From an uncultured Mollicutes bacterium (GTDB lineage Bacteria > Bacillota_I > Bacilli_A > RFN20 > CAG-826), in NCBI GenBank assembly GCA_900539595.1, contig UQCQ01000001.1, positions 62,001 to 126,000 of the forward strand: a DNA stretch of 64,000 nucleotides, written 5' to 3'. Below are positions 15,880 through 24,371 of this stretch, one piece after another. A program made the translations under genes and the position numbers. Numbering within the stretch: position 1 is the first letter of the stretch; each line of letters begins with the position of its first letter. The notes under the pieces are model-generated. The model had not been told where the DNA came from. It worked only from the letters and a program-made list of their open reading frames with translations, and searched no databases.

Positions 15880-16639
15880 GGTCCAAAATCTCCTTGGCCA
15901 AGGAGAAATAGGCGTAGCTCCCCTGGGAAGTCGGGCGGAAAACGGTGACAGGCTGCTGACGGGCTTGAGATTCCGAAATGCTTTGGTTCCGCGGAACGGA
16001 GGTGGCAAACGTGTTTTCTTTGAATAGCCGTCTCACCTCTTGTTGGATTTCGGTCCCTAATTGGGTCCTCGCATCATACATCGTCAGAAGGAAACCCTCG
16101 ATTTTCAACCGAGGATTCAACGTATTTTGGACGTTAGAAATGGAAGAAAGGATCGCGGCGACCGCCTCCATGGCAAAATATTCACATTGAACGGGAATCA
16201 AAACCGAATCCGCCGCGGTTAAGGCGTTAAGGTTCAATAAACCCAAAGAAGGCGGGCAATCCAAAATCATGAAATCATAATGGGATTCGACGGTTTTAAG
16301 GCATCGAGCCAGCAAATCAAAGGGCTTTTCTTGGGGATGGGTATACATCGAGGCTTCTAAAGAGGCCAAACGAAGATTCGACGGAATCACGCTTAAGCCT
16401 TCAAAGGGAGTTTTTTGGATGCAGCTTTCCATTTCCATTTGGCTGGTCAAAGCTTCGTAAATCGTTTCTTTTGCCAAAGTAATATCGATGCCAAGGCCGC
16501 GCCCGGCGTTGCCCTGGGGGTCCATATCCACCAAAAGAACACGCTGCCCAAAATGGGACAAGGCGCTGGAAAGGTTAATGGCCGTGGTGGTTTTGCCCAC
16601 CCCGCCCTTTTGGTTGGCGATGGCGATAATCTTAGGCAT
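15866..16639 (-). CDS. parA: ParA/Soj-family chromosome partition ATPase
   Basis: 257 residues. The deviant Walker A is NQKGGVGKTTTAINL (residues 9-23); Walker A' is LLVDMDPQGN and Walker B FMILDCPPSLG. It forms ATP-dependent dimers on DNA that move ParB-parS complexes. It follows rsmG after 35 bp, as in the origin-proximal gidA-gidB-soj-spo0J arrangement. The AAGGAG is unusually far (15 nt) from the ATG, and a TAAAAT (16649-16654) lies 9 nt before it, so a separate near-leaderless start is possible. Confidence 0.95.
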   Translation of the reverse strand: MPKIIAIANQKGGVGKTTTAINLSSALSHFGQRVLLVDMDPQGNAGRGLGIDITLAKETIYEALTSQMEMESCIQKTPFEGLSVIPSNLRLASLEASMYTHPQEKPFDLLARCLKTVESHYDFMILDCPPSLGLLNLNALTAADSVLIPVQCEYFAMEAVAAILSSISNVQNTLNPRLKIEGFLLTMYDARTQLGTEIQQEVRRLFKENTFATSVPRNQSISESQARQQPVTVFRPTSQGSYAYFSLAKEILDHETR

Positions 16640-16674
16640 GGCGAAGATATTTTACTCCTTTTCGGTAAATTCTC

Positions 16675-17373
16675 TTAGAGAGGCTTTTTTTGGATATCCG
16701 CCCAACTACGGGGGTAGCAGGGTTTGGTTGGATGAATTTTTTCGAAGAAATAATTGATGCGCTTTTCTCCGCTTGGCATCACGAGTTCTTCTTTCTTTCT
16801 TAGATGCAGGGCCAGGCGTTGTTCAATGCCAAGAGCTTCGTGAAGTTCTTCTTCTCCGCGAGGTCCTTTCATGGCAATGACAGTTCCATTGACTTTAACT
16901 AACGGGGCGCCTACTTCGAGAAGAATACGTGTAGCGGCAAACCCGCGAGCCGTAACAATATCAAAACTTTCCCGCAACGTCTTTGCCTCTTCTACCCGTC
17001 CGACATAGAAACGGACATTGCTAAGTTCTAATTCTTTTTTGAGCTCTTCTAGGAAGAGGAATTTCTTCTTGGTCGCATCCATTAAGGTGACGTGGCAAGA
17101 AGGGAAGGCAGTAGCGAAGACCATGCCCGGAAAACCTGCTCCCGACCCCATGTCCGCCACGGATTTGCCTGCAAAGGAAGTTGTGAAGGCGGGGGTCAAA
17201 GAATCGAGGAAATGTTTTTCGATGACTTCGTACTCTTCCGTAATCGAAGTGAGATTCATCTTTTCGTTCCATGTCGCAAGCAATTCCGCGTAGCGGTGGA
17301 ATTTGGCTTCGAGGTCCGGATTTAGTTCCAAACCGTGCTCGGAAGCGAATGCGAATAATTCGGCGTAAGTCAT
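16675..17373 (-). CDS. rsmG: 16S rRNA (guanine-527-N7)-methyltransferase
   Basis: 232 residues of the GidB family. The SAM-binding motif VADMGSGAGFPGMVFA is near residue 70; NEKMNLTSITEEYEVIEKHF and HFLDSLTP precede it, and DIVTARGFAA follows. It methylates N7 of G527 in 16S rRNA in the cytoplasm. It overlaps the end of mnmG by 4 bp. Confidence 0.96.
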   Translation of the reverse strand: MTYAELFAFASEHGLELNPDLEAKFHRYAELLATWNEKMNLTSITEEYEVIEKHFLDSLTPAFTTSFAGKSVADMGSGAGFPGMVFATAFPSCHVTLMDATKKKFLFLEELKKELELSNVRFYVGRVEEAKTLRESFDIVTARGFAATRILLEVGAPLVKVNGTVIAMKGPRGEEELHEALGIEQRLALHLRKKEELVMPSGEKRINYFFEKIHPTKPCYPRSWADIQKKPL

Positions 17374-19247
17374 AGACGTTTCTCCTTCTTGAGATAAAGG
17401 GCGAGGATCGTAATGTCCGCGGGATTAACTCCCGGGATGCGGCTTGCTTGTCCTAAATTGGCGGGGCGATATTTATCGAGTTTCTGCCTGGCTTCTAGGC
17501 GTAAGCCATCCATATGAATGTAATCCAAGTCGGGGCGCAACATCATAGCCTCTTCTTTGGAAAAATTCTTCGCCGCTTTTTCTTCTTTGGCAATATATCC
17601 TTCGTATTTGGCTTTGGTTTCTAACGCCAAAACGGATTCGTCATCAAAATCATAGGGTTCTAATTCCGGCATCAAAGCCCGGATTCGGCGATATTGAAAA
17701 CCAGGGCGTTTCAAAATATCCATGCCTTTTTTTCCATCTTTAGTGGGCGGAAACCCCTTTTCGGCAAAATAGGCATTCAAGCCGTCGCGATCGGAAATAT
17801 TGCAGGTTTCCAAAAGATGGATTGCTTCATGGATTCGCTCGTACTTTTGCTTAAATTCCTCATAACGGGTCTCGCTTAATAGGCCTAAATCGTGGCCGTG
17901 TTCGCATAGGCGTAAATCCGCGTTATCGTGGCGAAGCAATAAGCGATATTCGGCACGGGAGGAGAGCAAACGATAGGGTTCGTCCGTTCCTTTGGTCACC
18001 AAATCATCGATCATGACTCCAATATAGGCTTCATTCCGTTTTAAAACGAACTTATCCTGGCCACGGATTGCTCTTGCGGCATTGATGCCGGCCATTAAGC
18101 CTAACCCCGCCGCTTCTTCATATCCGCTTGTACCACAAATTTGTCCCGCGATATAAAGACCATCGTATTTTTTAATCTTCAGCGTTTCATCGAATTCGAA
18201 GCTCTTCACGGCATCGTATTCGATTTGATAGGCCCACTTTAAGATTTCAGCGTGTTCTAATCCCGGCAAAGAATGGACCATCTCTTCTTGGATTTCGTGG
18301 GGCATGCCGGTAGAAAAGCCTTGAAGGTATATGGATTCGCCGTGTTCATATTCAGGTTCGAGGAACAATTGGTGGCGTTCCTTGTCCGCGAAACGGTCAA
18401 TTTTTGATTCAAAAGACGGGCAATAACGGGGTCCGATTCCTTGGATCACTCCATTGAAAACAGCACTGTCCTGCATATGTTCTTTGACGATATCAATCGT
18501 TGGTTTTCCCGCGTAAATCAAATAACAAGGCAGTTGTTCCTCAAAGGGAATGAAATGCTTCGTGGAATAGGAAAACGCGAGTTTTTCATGACTGCCCTCT
18601 TGGATTTCCCCTTTGGAAAAATCAATGGTCGAGGCCTTTAAGCGAGGCGGAGTCCCCGTTTTAAGACGGATGAGCTCAATCCCCATCTTTTGTAAGGATT
18701 CCGATAATCCTTTCGATGGCTTTTCTCCATCGGGTCCGCCTTCAAAAACATCGCGGCCCGAAATAATTCGGCCGTTCATGTAGGTGCCCGTAGTTAAAAT
18801 TACGGCCTTGGCATTTAGGGTCTTTTTAGAAGAAAGAACGACCCCGTATACGCGTTTATCATCATAAAGAAGGTCTTTGACTTCTTCTTCTATGATGGTT
18901 AGATTTGGGGTTTGATCCAAAAGAGATTGGATGAAAGCGGGGTAGCCTTTTTTATCTTGCTGGGAGCGAAGGCACTGAACGCCGGGCCCTTTGCCGGTAT
19001 TAAGCATTTTCATTTGCAAAGGACGATGGTCCGCTGCAATGGCCATAAGGCCACCGAGCGCATCGATTTCGCGAACAACAATCCCCTTCGCACTTCCCCC
19101 GATATGCGGGTTGCAGGGCATGTTGCCAATCATCTTGCGGTTCAAAGTGATGAGCAAGGTGTTCAAGCCAAGCATCGCAGAAGCGTGGCTTGCTTCAATT
19201 CCGGCGTGTCCGCCTCCAACCACGATGACGTCAAAATCGGTTTCCAT
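17370..19247 (-). CDS. mnmG: tRNA uridine-5-carboxymethylaminomethyl modification enzyme, FAD subunit
   Basis: 625 residues, the normal length. The FAD-binding GGGHAGIEASHASAMLG is at residues 12-28, followed by the family motifs MPCNPHIGGSAKGIVVREID and FEGGPDGEKPSKGLS; the C-terminal helical domain is complete. With MnmE it modifies U34 of several tRNAs; mnmE is not in the window. It starts 2 bp after the sufB stop with only a weak ribosome site, so it is probably translated from the suf transcript. Confidence 0.97.
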   Translation of the reverse strand: METDFDVIVVGGGHAGIEASHASAMLGLNTLLITLNRKMIGNMPCNPHIGGSAKGIVVREIDALGGLMAIAADHRPLQMKMLNTGKGPGVQCLRSQQDKKGYPAFIQSLLDQTPNLTIIEEEVKDLLYDDKRVYGVVLSSKKTLNAKAVILTTGTYMNGRIISGRDVFEGGPDGEKPSKGLSESLQKMGIELIRLKTGTPPRLKASTIDFSKGEIQEGSHEKLAFSYSTKHFIPFEEQLPCYLIYAGKPTIDIVKEHMQDSAVFNGVIQGIGPRYCPSFESKIDRFADKERHQLFLEPEYEHGESIYLQGFSTGMPHEIQEEMVHSLPGLEHAEILKWAYQIEYDAVKSFEFDETLKIKKYDGLYIAGQICGTSGYEEAAGLGLMAGINAARAIRGQDKFVLKRNEAYIGVMIDDLVTKGTDEPYRLLSSRAEYRLLLRHDNADLRLCEHGHDLGLLSETRYEEFKQKYERIHEAIHLLETCNISDRDGLNAYFAEKGFPPTKDGKKGMDILKRPGFQYRRIRALMPELEPYDFDDESVLALETKAKYEGYIAKEEKAAKNFSKEEAMMLRPDLDYIHMDGLRLEARQKLDKYRPANLGQASRIPGVNPADITILALYLKKEKRL

Positions 19248-19249
19248 CG

Positions 19250-20665
19250 TTATCCAATGGACCCTGCCATATCCATCTTAATGAGTTGATTGAGTTCTAC
19301 CGCGTATTCCATCGGAAGTTCTTTGGCGAAAGGCTCAATAAAGCCCATAACGATCATCTGGGTCGCTTCTTTTTCGCTTAAACCACGACTCATCAAATAG
19401 AAAAGCTGTTCTTGATCGATTTTAGAAACCGTGGCTTCGTGTTCGATATAAGAATCGTCGTTTTGGATTTCATTCTTGGGGTACGTATCCGATTTGGATT
19501 CATCATCCAAAATCAACGTATCGCATTCGATGTGCGATTTGGCTCCAATAGCCGAGGGCATCATCCTAACGGTGCCGCGGAAATTCGCGACCCCACCATG
19601 ATGGACGACGGATTTGGAAACAATCGTCGAAGAGGTGTCTTTTCCAATATGAATCATACGGGCGCCTGAATCTTGGTACTGCCCTTTGTTTCCCACCGCG
19701 ATCGTTACGGTAGATCCGCGAGAATGGTCGCCTTTTAGAATACAGGCGGGGTATTTCATGGTCGTCATCGAACCGACGTTGCCATCCACCCATTCCATGA
19801 ATCCGTTTTCTTCCACGCGGGCACGTTGAGTCACCAAATTCAAAATGTTGGTTGACCAGTTTTGAATGGTCGTATAACGGACGTGGGCCCCTTTGTTGAC
19901 TACGATTTCAACCACGCCCACATGGAGGGATTCCTTGTTGTAGGTCGGAGCAGTGCAGCCTTCCACGTAATGGATGTCCGCGCCTTCGTCGGCGATGATT
20001 AACGTACGTTCGAATTGACCCGTTTTTTGGTTATTGATACGGAAATAAGACTGAAGGGGCTTATCGAGTTTCACGCCCTTGGGAACATAGATGAAGCTTC
20101 CTCCACTCCAGCAGGCTCCATTTAACGCGCTGAATTTGCTGTCGGCGACAGGAATCACCGTCCCAAAATATTGCTTAAATAAATCAGGGAAAAGTTTTAA
20201 CCCCATATCGCTAGAAAGGAAGATAACGCCCTTTTCCTGCAATTCGGAAAGCATGTTGTGATAAACGACTTCCGATTCGTATTGGGTGGAGACGCCAGAA
20301 AGGAATTTTTGTTCCGCTTCTGGGATCCCAAGGCGGTTGAAGGTGTTTTTAACGGTCTCGGGAATCTCATCCCAAGAGGAATGTTCTCCTTCCGCCACGC
20401 GGGTGAAATAGGTATAAGAATCGAAATCGACGTTATCAAGGGAGGGGCCAAAATCTGGCATCGGCATCTTCAAAAACTGACGGTACGCCTTTAAACGGAA
20501 TTCGAGCATCCATTCCGGTTCCCCTTTGGCTTTGGAAATCTCGCGAACGACGTTTTCGTTTAATCCTTTGCCGGTGTTATAAATCGAGACGTCCTTATCG
20601 CGGAAACCATATTGGTATTCTTCGTTTAGGATATCGCTGGGTGCTGGTTTTTTCTCATTCGCCAT
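19250..20665 (-). CDS. sufB: Fe-S cluster scaffold protein SufB
   Basis: 471 residues. SufB hallmarks: ALNGACWSGGSFIYVPKGVK, LNLVTQRARVEENGFMEWVD, and the C-terminal SKIDQEQLFYLMSRGLSEKE with MVMGFIEPFAKELP. It assembles [4Fe-4S] clusters with SufC and SufD, taking sulfur from SufS via SufU. It overlaps sufU by 11 bp. Last suf gene. Confidence 0.97.
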   Translation of the reverse strand: MANEKKPAPSDILNEEYQYGFRDKDVSIYNTGKGLNENVVREISKAKGEPEWMLEFRLKAYRQFLKMPMPDFGPSLDNVDFDSYTYFTRVAEGEHSSWDEIPETVKNTFNRLGIPEAEQKFLSGVSTQYESEVVYHNMLSELQEKGVIFLSSDMGLKLFPDLFKQYFGTVIPVADSKFSALNGACWSGGSFIYVPKGVKLDKPLQSYFRINNQKTGQFERTLIIADEGADIHYVEGCTAPTYNKESLHVGVVEIVVNKGAHVRYTTIQNWSTNILNLVTQRARVEENGFMEWVDGNVGSMTTMKYPACILKGDHSRGSTVTIAVGNKGQYQDSGARMIHIGKDTSSTIVSKSVVHHGGVANFRGTVRMMPSAIGAKSHIECDTLILDDESKSDTYPKNEIQNDDSYIEHEATVSKIDQEQLFYLMSRGLSEKEATQMIVMGFIEPFAKELPMEYAVELNQLIKMDMAGSIG

Positions 20666-21119
20666 GGTGCTTTGCCTCCTCTTCTTGGATCAATTTGGCA
20701 AAGGCATCCCAGCCAATGGTCGCGCAATGGATGCGAGAAGGCTGACGATGGGTGTTGGCAAAGCAAAGAGCTTCATCCAAAACGGAAGCATCGTATTCTT
20801 CCTGCCCCGTAATCATCTTGGTGTATTCCTCTTGGATTTTTTTGGCTTCTTCGTCTTTTTTGCCAATTAATAAATCGCAGAGGATATCCGTGGAAGCGGT
20901 GGAAATCGCGCAGGCGGTGCCATCCCAGCACGCATCGACGATCGTTCCATTTTCTTCCTTGAGCCAAACATCGATATCGTCGATGCAATTGACCGAGGAA
21001 CTATGCGTGGAAAGATAGCCATCTAAGCTGGAGGGCTTGGCCTTATGACGCGGAGCGTTATAGTGGTCGATGATGATTTCCCGCATCATCATGGGATTGA
21101 GTTCAATTGAAGTAGGCAT
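20655..21119 (-). CDS. sufU: Sulfur-transfer protein SufU
   Basis: 154 residues of the IscU-like SufU family. Three Cys expected for zinc binding and sulfur relay are present in VNCIDDIDVW, WDGTACAISTASTDIL and PSRIHCATIGWDAF. It accepts persulfide sulfur from SufS, in which role the bound zinc is exchanged. It overlaps sufS by 17 bp, and the order sufC-D-S-U-B is the Firmicutes order. Confidence 0.95.
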   Translation of the reverse strand: MPTSIELNPMMMREIIIDHYNAPRHKAKPSSLDGYLSTHSSSVNCIDDIDVWLKEENGTIVDACWDGTACAISTASTDILCDLLIGKKDEEAKKIQEEYTKMITGQEEYDASVLDEALCFANTHRQPSRIHCATIGWDAFAKLIQEEEAKHHGE

Positions 21120-22335
21120 CTAAGAAATGACCTCCATTTTTAACAGCATCGACGAGGGCGTCGATTTCTTGCTTGGTGGTGTAAAGATAAAACGAAGCGC
21201 GGACCGTGGCTACCGTCCCCAACAAGGAGGAAAGGATTTTGGCGCAGTGATTGCCCGAACGGCAGGCAATGCCACGGCTATTAAGGTAAGTTGCCGCGTC
21301 TTGGGCAAAGACCCCATTGATATTAAAGGTAACGATTCCCGCTTCGCTATCGGGATTGTAAATCGTGACTTTCCCGGTTTTTTGCAGTTCTTCGACCGCG
21401 TATTTTTTGAGTTCGCGTTCGTGCTTTTGAATGTTGTCTAGGCCGATGCTTTCCAAATATTCAACGGCGGGACGCAAAGCGCAGATTTCGGCCAAAGGTT
21501 GGGTTCCGGCTTCAAAGCGCATCGGAGGTTCCAAGAAGGAGGCTTCCCCACACATATCGAATTTGACGTTCATACCGCCACCCGTCATATAGGGCTGTGT
21601 TTGTTTTAACAAATCGTATTTGCCATAGAGAACGCCAACTCCGGTCGGGCCGCACATCTTATGAGAACTAAACGCCAAGAAATCGCAATCGAGGTCTTGG
21701 ACATCCATCTTCATGTGCGGAACGCATTGGGCGCCATCAAGAATGAAGATGGCCCCATTTTCGTGAGCCACTTCCGCAAGCTCTTTCATCGGGGCGAGGT
21801 AGCCTAAGACGTTGGTTACCCCCGCGATGCTAACGATTTTGGTTTTAGGGGAAATGACCTTTTTAAGGTTTTCTACCGTTAAGCGACCCTCTTTGGTCAA
21901 AGGGATGAAATTCACTTGGCAGCCCGTTAGCTCGGCAACGCGGTACCACGGCAAAACATTGGAAGCGTGTTCAGCTTGGGTAATCAAAATTTCATCGTCG
22001 GGTCCGAGCTTTCTAGCGGCGTACCCATAGGCGATGAGGTTCATGCCGGCGGTATCTCCAGCAGTGAAAACCACTTCGGTGGGGTCGCAATGCAATAAAT
22101 GGGCAACGGCTTTTCGGGTTCCAAGAACCTTTTGGTCCATGTTGTAGCAAAGGTCATAATCCCCACGATGGGAATTGGCCGTTTCAAACGAATAGTAACG
22201 AACCGTTTCGTTGATCACGCAGTCGGGCTTAAACGTCGTGGAGGCGTTATCGAGCCAAACAAGAGGTTTCCCCTGCATTTGAATATGGTTTCGAAGCATC
22301 GGGAAATCGGAACGGATTTTATCGAGATCCAACAT
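21103..22335 (-). CDS. sufS: Cysteine desulfurase SufS
   Basis: 410 residues, class V PLP enzyme. PLP-binding His and Lys lie in FLAFSSHKMCGPTGVGVLYG (Lys in SSHKM), and the catalytic Cys in IACRSGNHCAKILSS. It removes sulfur from cysteine as a persulfide for SufU. The start directly abuts the sufD end. Confidence 0.97.
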   Translation of the reverse strand: MLDLDKIRSDFPMLRNHIQMQGKPLVWLDNASTTFKPDCVINETVRYYSFETANSHRGDYDLCYNMDQKVLGTRKAVAHLLHCDPTEVVFTAGDTAGMNLIAYGYAARKLGPDDEILITQAEHASNVLPWYRVAELTGCQVNFIPLTKEGRLTVENLKKVISPKTKIVSIAGVTNVLGYLAPMKELAEVAHENGAIFILDGAQCVPHMKMDVQDLDCDFLAFSSHKMCGPTGVGVLYGKYDLLKQTQPYMTGGGMNVKFDMCGEASFLEPPMRFEAGTQPLAEICALRPAVEYLESIGLDNIQKHERELKKYAVEELQKTGKVTIYNPDSEAGIVTFNINGVFAQDAATYLNSRGIACRSGNHCAKILSSLLGTVATVRASFYLYTTKQEIDALVDAVKNGGHFLDAYFN

Positions 22336-23009
22336 TAGATTCCTCCTTCGATCGCCTCGTCGATACGAGAACGATCCGCTTCATCAAAATAAGTTTCGAT
22401 GGGTTTTAAGTAACCCAAGGTAATGAGTCTGCGGGCTTCTTTGGAGTCCAGCCCGCGGGACATCAAATAGAACATATGGTCTTCGTTGAGTTTGCCAACG
22501 ATTGCCGCGTGAGAAGCCGACACGTCATTCTCATCGATTTTTAAAATCGGAGAGCAACGGGCCAAGCAGCGAGGATCGAAAACAATGATTTTGGCCGCTT
22601 GTCGGGTTTTGGAGGCGCGAGCTCCATGCTGAATCTGACTAACTCCGGTAAAAACTAGATGGCTTTCATTTTCGCTGATGCCGTAATTTTCCATAACCCC
22701 CTCGGTATGTGGGGCCAAATGGAAACAGCTGGCTTCAATCGTCTTTTTATCGCTACCTTTGGACAAAACGGCGCCATGGAATTCGCAAGACGCGCCTTCT
22801 CCTTCTAGAAATACGAAAAGACGGAACGTACCACTTCCCTTCGAGAAGTCCGCCAAGGCACCGATAAATTTGGCGTCCTTTGCAACGTGAACTTCGATAT
22901 CCGCGGAAGGGAAGGAGTCAAAACTTGCAATATTAAGACGTAGTTCTTCTCCTTCTTTCACCGAATAGGAAGCGGCTTGAATATTCTGGTTGATTAAAGT
23001 CGTTTTCAT
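22335..23009 (-). CDS. sufD: Short SufD-like Fe-S assembly protein
   Basis: 224 residues, about half of a typical SufD (around 430). The beta-helix core and the C-terminal helical part remain: DENDVSASHAAIVGKLNEDH, MFYLMSRGLDSKEARRLITL and GYLKPI. The N-terminal helical domain is missing. It sits in the standard sufC-D-S position with no frameshift, so it appears to be a genuine short form and not a broken gene. It should pair with SufB and SufC. Confidence 0.88.
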   Translation of the reverse strand: MKTTLINQNIQAASYSVKEGEELRLNIASFDSFPSADIEVHVAKDAKFIGALADFSKGSGTFRLFVFLEGEGASCEFHGAVLSKGSDKKTIEASCFHLAPHTEGVMENYGISENESHLVFTGVSQIQHGARASKTRQAAKIIVFDPRCLARCSPILKIDENDVSASHAAIVGKLNEDHMFYLMSRGLDSKEARRLITLGYLKPIETYFDEADRSRIDEAIEGGI

Positions 23010-23830
23010 CAGATACCCGCTTTCTCCTTGGCGGCGCAGACGCCGATGGAAACGTTATTCATGCCTGGGTTTTCTTTTTCGATTTCAATGCCGAGTTCCC
23101 GTTTAATCCATTCATATCCTTCGCGGTCAATTCGTTCAATGAGGCTAGAATCGCCATTAACGCGAATACGACCATTGATCATGATGGCTACGCGAGTGGG
23201 GTGAATCAAATCATATAAACGGGCATAGTGCGAGATGACCAGAAATCCACGTCCCTTAGCCTGCTCTTCTTCGATGGATTTGGCGACAATATTGATGGCA
23301 TCCACGTCAAGACCCGAATCGATTTCATCTAGCAAAGCAAATTTCGGATCAAGCAATTTCATTTGGAGGATTTCGTTTCGCTTCTTTTCACCACCGCTGA
23401 ACCCTTCGTTCAAATTGCGATTGCTCATTTCAAAGGGAATGCCCGTTTCCTTATAAGCCTTCTGCAGTTTGGAATAGTATTCAAAAAGCGACATCGGCTT
23501 TTGACGGCGAGCATTCATAGCCGCCTTCAAAAAGTCAGCGCTGTTTACCCCGGGAATTTCGCTGGGGTATTGGAAAGCAAGAAAAATGCCGGCTTTGGAA
23601 CGTTGATCAACGCTCATTGCCAAGACGTCTTGCCCATCCAAAGTAATGGACCCTTCCGTCACATTGTAATTGGGATTTCCCATGATCGCGGCGAGTAACG
23701 TGCTCTTGCCGTGACCATTGGGGCCAAGGAGGGCCAGGGTTTCGCCTTCATTCAATTCGAGGTCGACCCCTTTCAATATTTCATGGTCTTGAACCGATAC
23801 ATGTAAATTTTCAATTTTTAGTGTGGACAT
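23009..23830 (-). CDS. sufC: Fe-S assembly ATPase SufC
   Basis: 273 residues from ATG 23830, which is preceded by GGAGGTG at good spacing; a TTG 15 bp upstream overlaps this site and is rejected. ABC motifs: Walker A LLGPNGHGKST, the SufC-type signature NEGFSGGEKKRNEILQ, Walker B FALLDEIDSGLDVDA. The tail after 250 is about 20 residues longer than usual. It powers the SufBCD scaffold. First gene of the run. Confidence 0.97.
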   Translation of the reverse strand: MSTLKIENLHVSVQDHEILKGVDLELNEGETLALLGPNGHGKSTLLAAIMGNPNYNVTEGSITLDGQDVLAMSVDQRSKAGIFLAFQYPSEIPGVNSADFLKAAMNARRQKPMSLFEYYSKLQKAYKETGIPFEMSNRNLNEGFSGGEKKRNEILQMKLLDPKFALLDEIDSGLDVDAINIVAKSIEEEQAKGRGFLVISHYARLYDLIHPTRVAIMINGRIRVNGDSSLIERIDREGYEWIKRELGIEIEKENPGMNNVSIGVCAAKEKAGI

Positions 23831-23857
23831 AAAAAGCACCTCCAAAGGAGCCTGTCT

Positions 23858-23886
23858 ATTTTATGCATCTAGGCATAGCCTATCAA
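23858..23886 (-). promoter_or_regulatory. suf operon promoter
   Basis: Minus strand TTGATA (23881-23886), 17-bp spacer, TAAAAT (23858-23863). The spacer contains the inverted repeat AGGCTATGCCT, a possible operator. Confidence 0.7.
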
Positions 23887-24304
23887 ACGAAACGATAACG
23901 TCAAACGTAAATTAAGCCCTCTTTCGTCCTAGAAACACATTTATCCGTGTTCCGTGGACAGCAAATAGAATCCCCTTCCTAAGCGAAACCAAGGCTAAAA
24001 TATAATTTTCAAATCATCAAAAGATAAATATTTTTTGTTATACATTCGCGTTCAGTATTTTTAAAAAGAAATCCGCGTTAGTTTTCAAACCTTTCTTAGT
24101 AATTAAGAATATTAGGAAGAATTTGACGTTTTCACTCCGCTTACATTTGTCATTTTCTTATACATTAAAATTAAACTTTGAATGAAAAAACGTTTTTTAA
24201 CATAATCCAACAAAATTTGACCAGTTTGGATTGAGAACAAAACCATTTGATTTCTTCTTTTTACCCCGTAAGAAATAATCCCTCATCATCCCGAATTATT
24301 TTTA
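23887..24304. other. Long AT-rich divergent intergenic region
   Basis: More than 400 bp between the suf promoter and the lipoprotein promoter with no credible ORF. It is clearly more AT-rich than its surroundings, with runs such as AAGATAAATATTTTTTG near 24020. TTGACG (24123) and TTGACC (24217) look like -35 boxes without good -10 partners. No known RNA family was recognised. Confidence 0.5.
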
Positions 24305-24331
24305 TTGCCTTGATACTCTTAAGAGTATAAA
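24305..24331 (+). promoter_or_regulatory. Lipoprotein operon promoter with 16-bp palindrome
   Basis: TTGCCT (24305-24310) and TATAAA (24326-24331) with a 15-bp spacer. A perfect palindrome ATACTCTTAAGAGTAT (24313-24328) fills the spacer and enters the -10, the position of a repressor operator. Confidence 0.5.
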
Positions 24332-24371
24332 CTTCAAAGGCTACGTTCAGACGAAGGAGGAACGATTCCAC

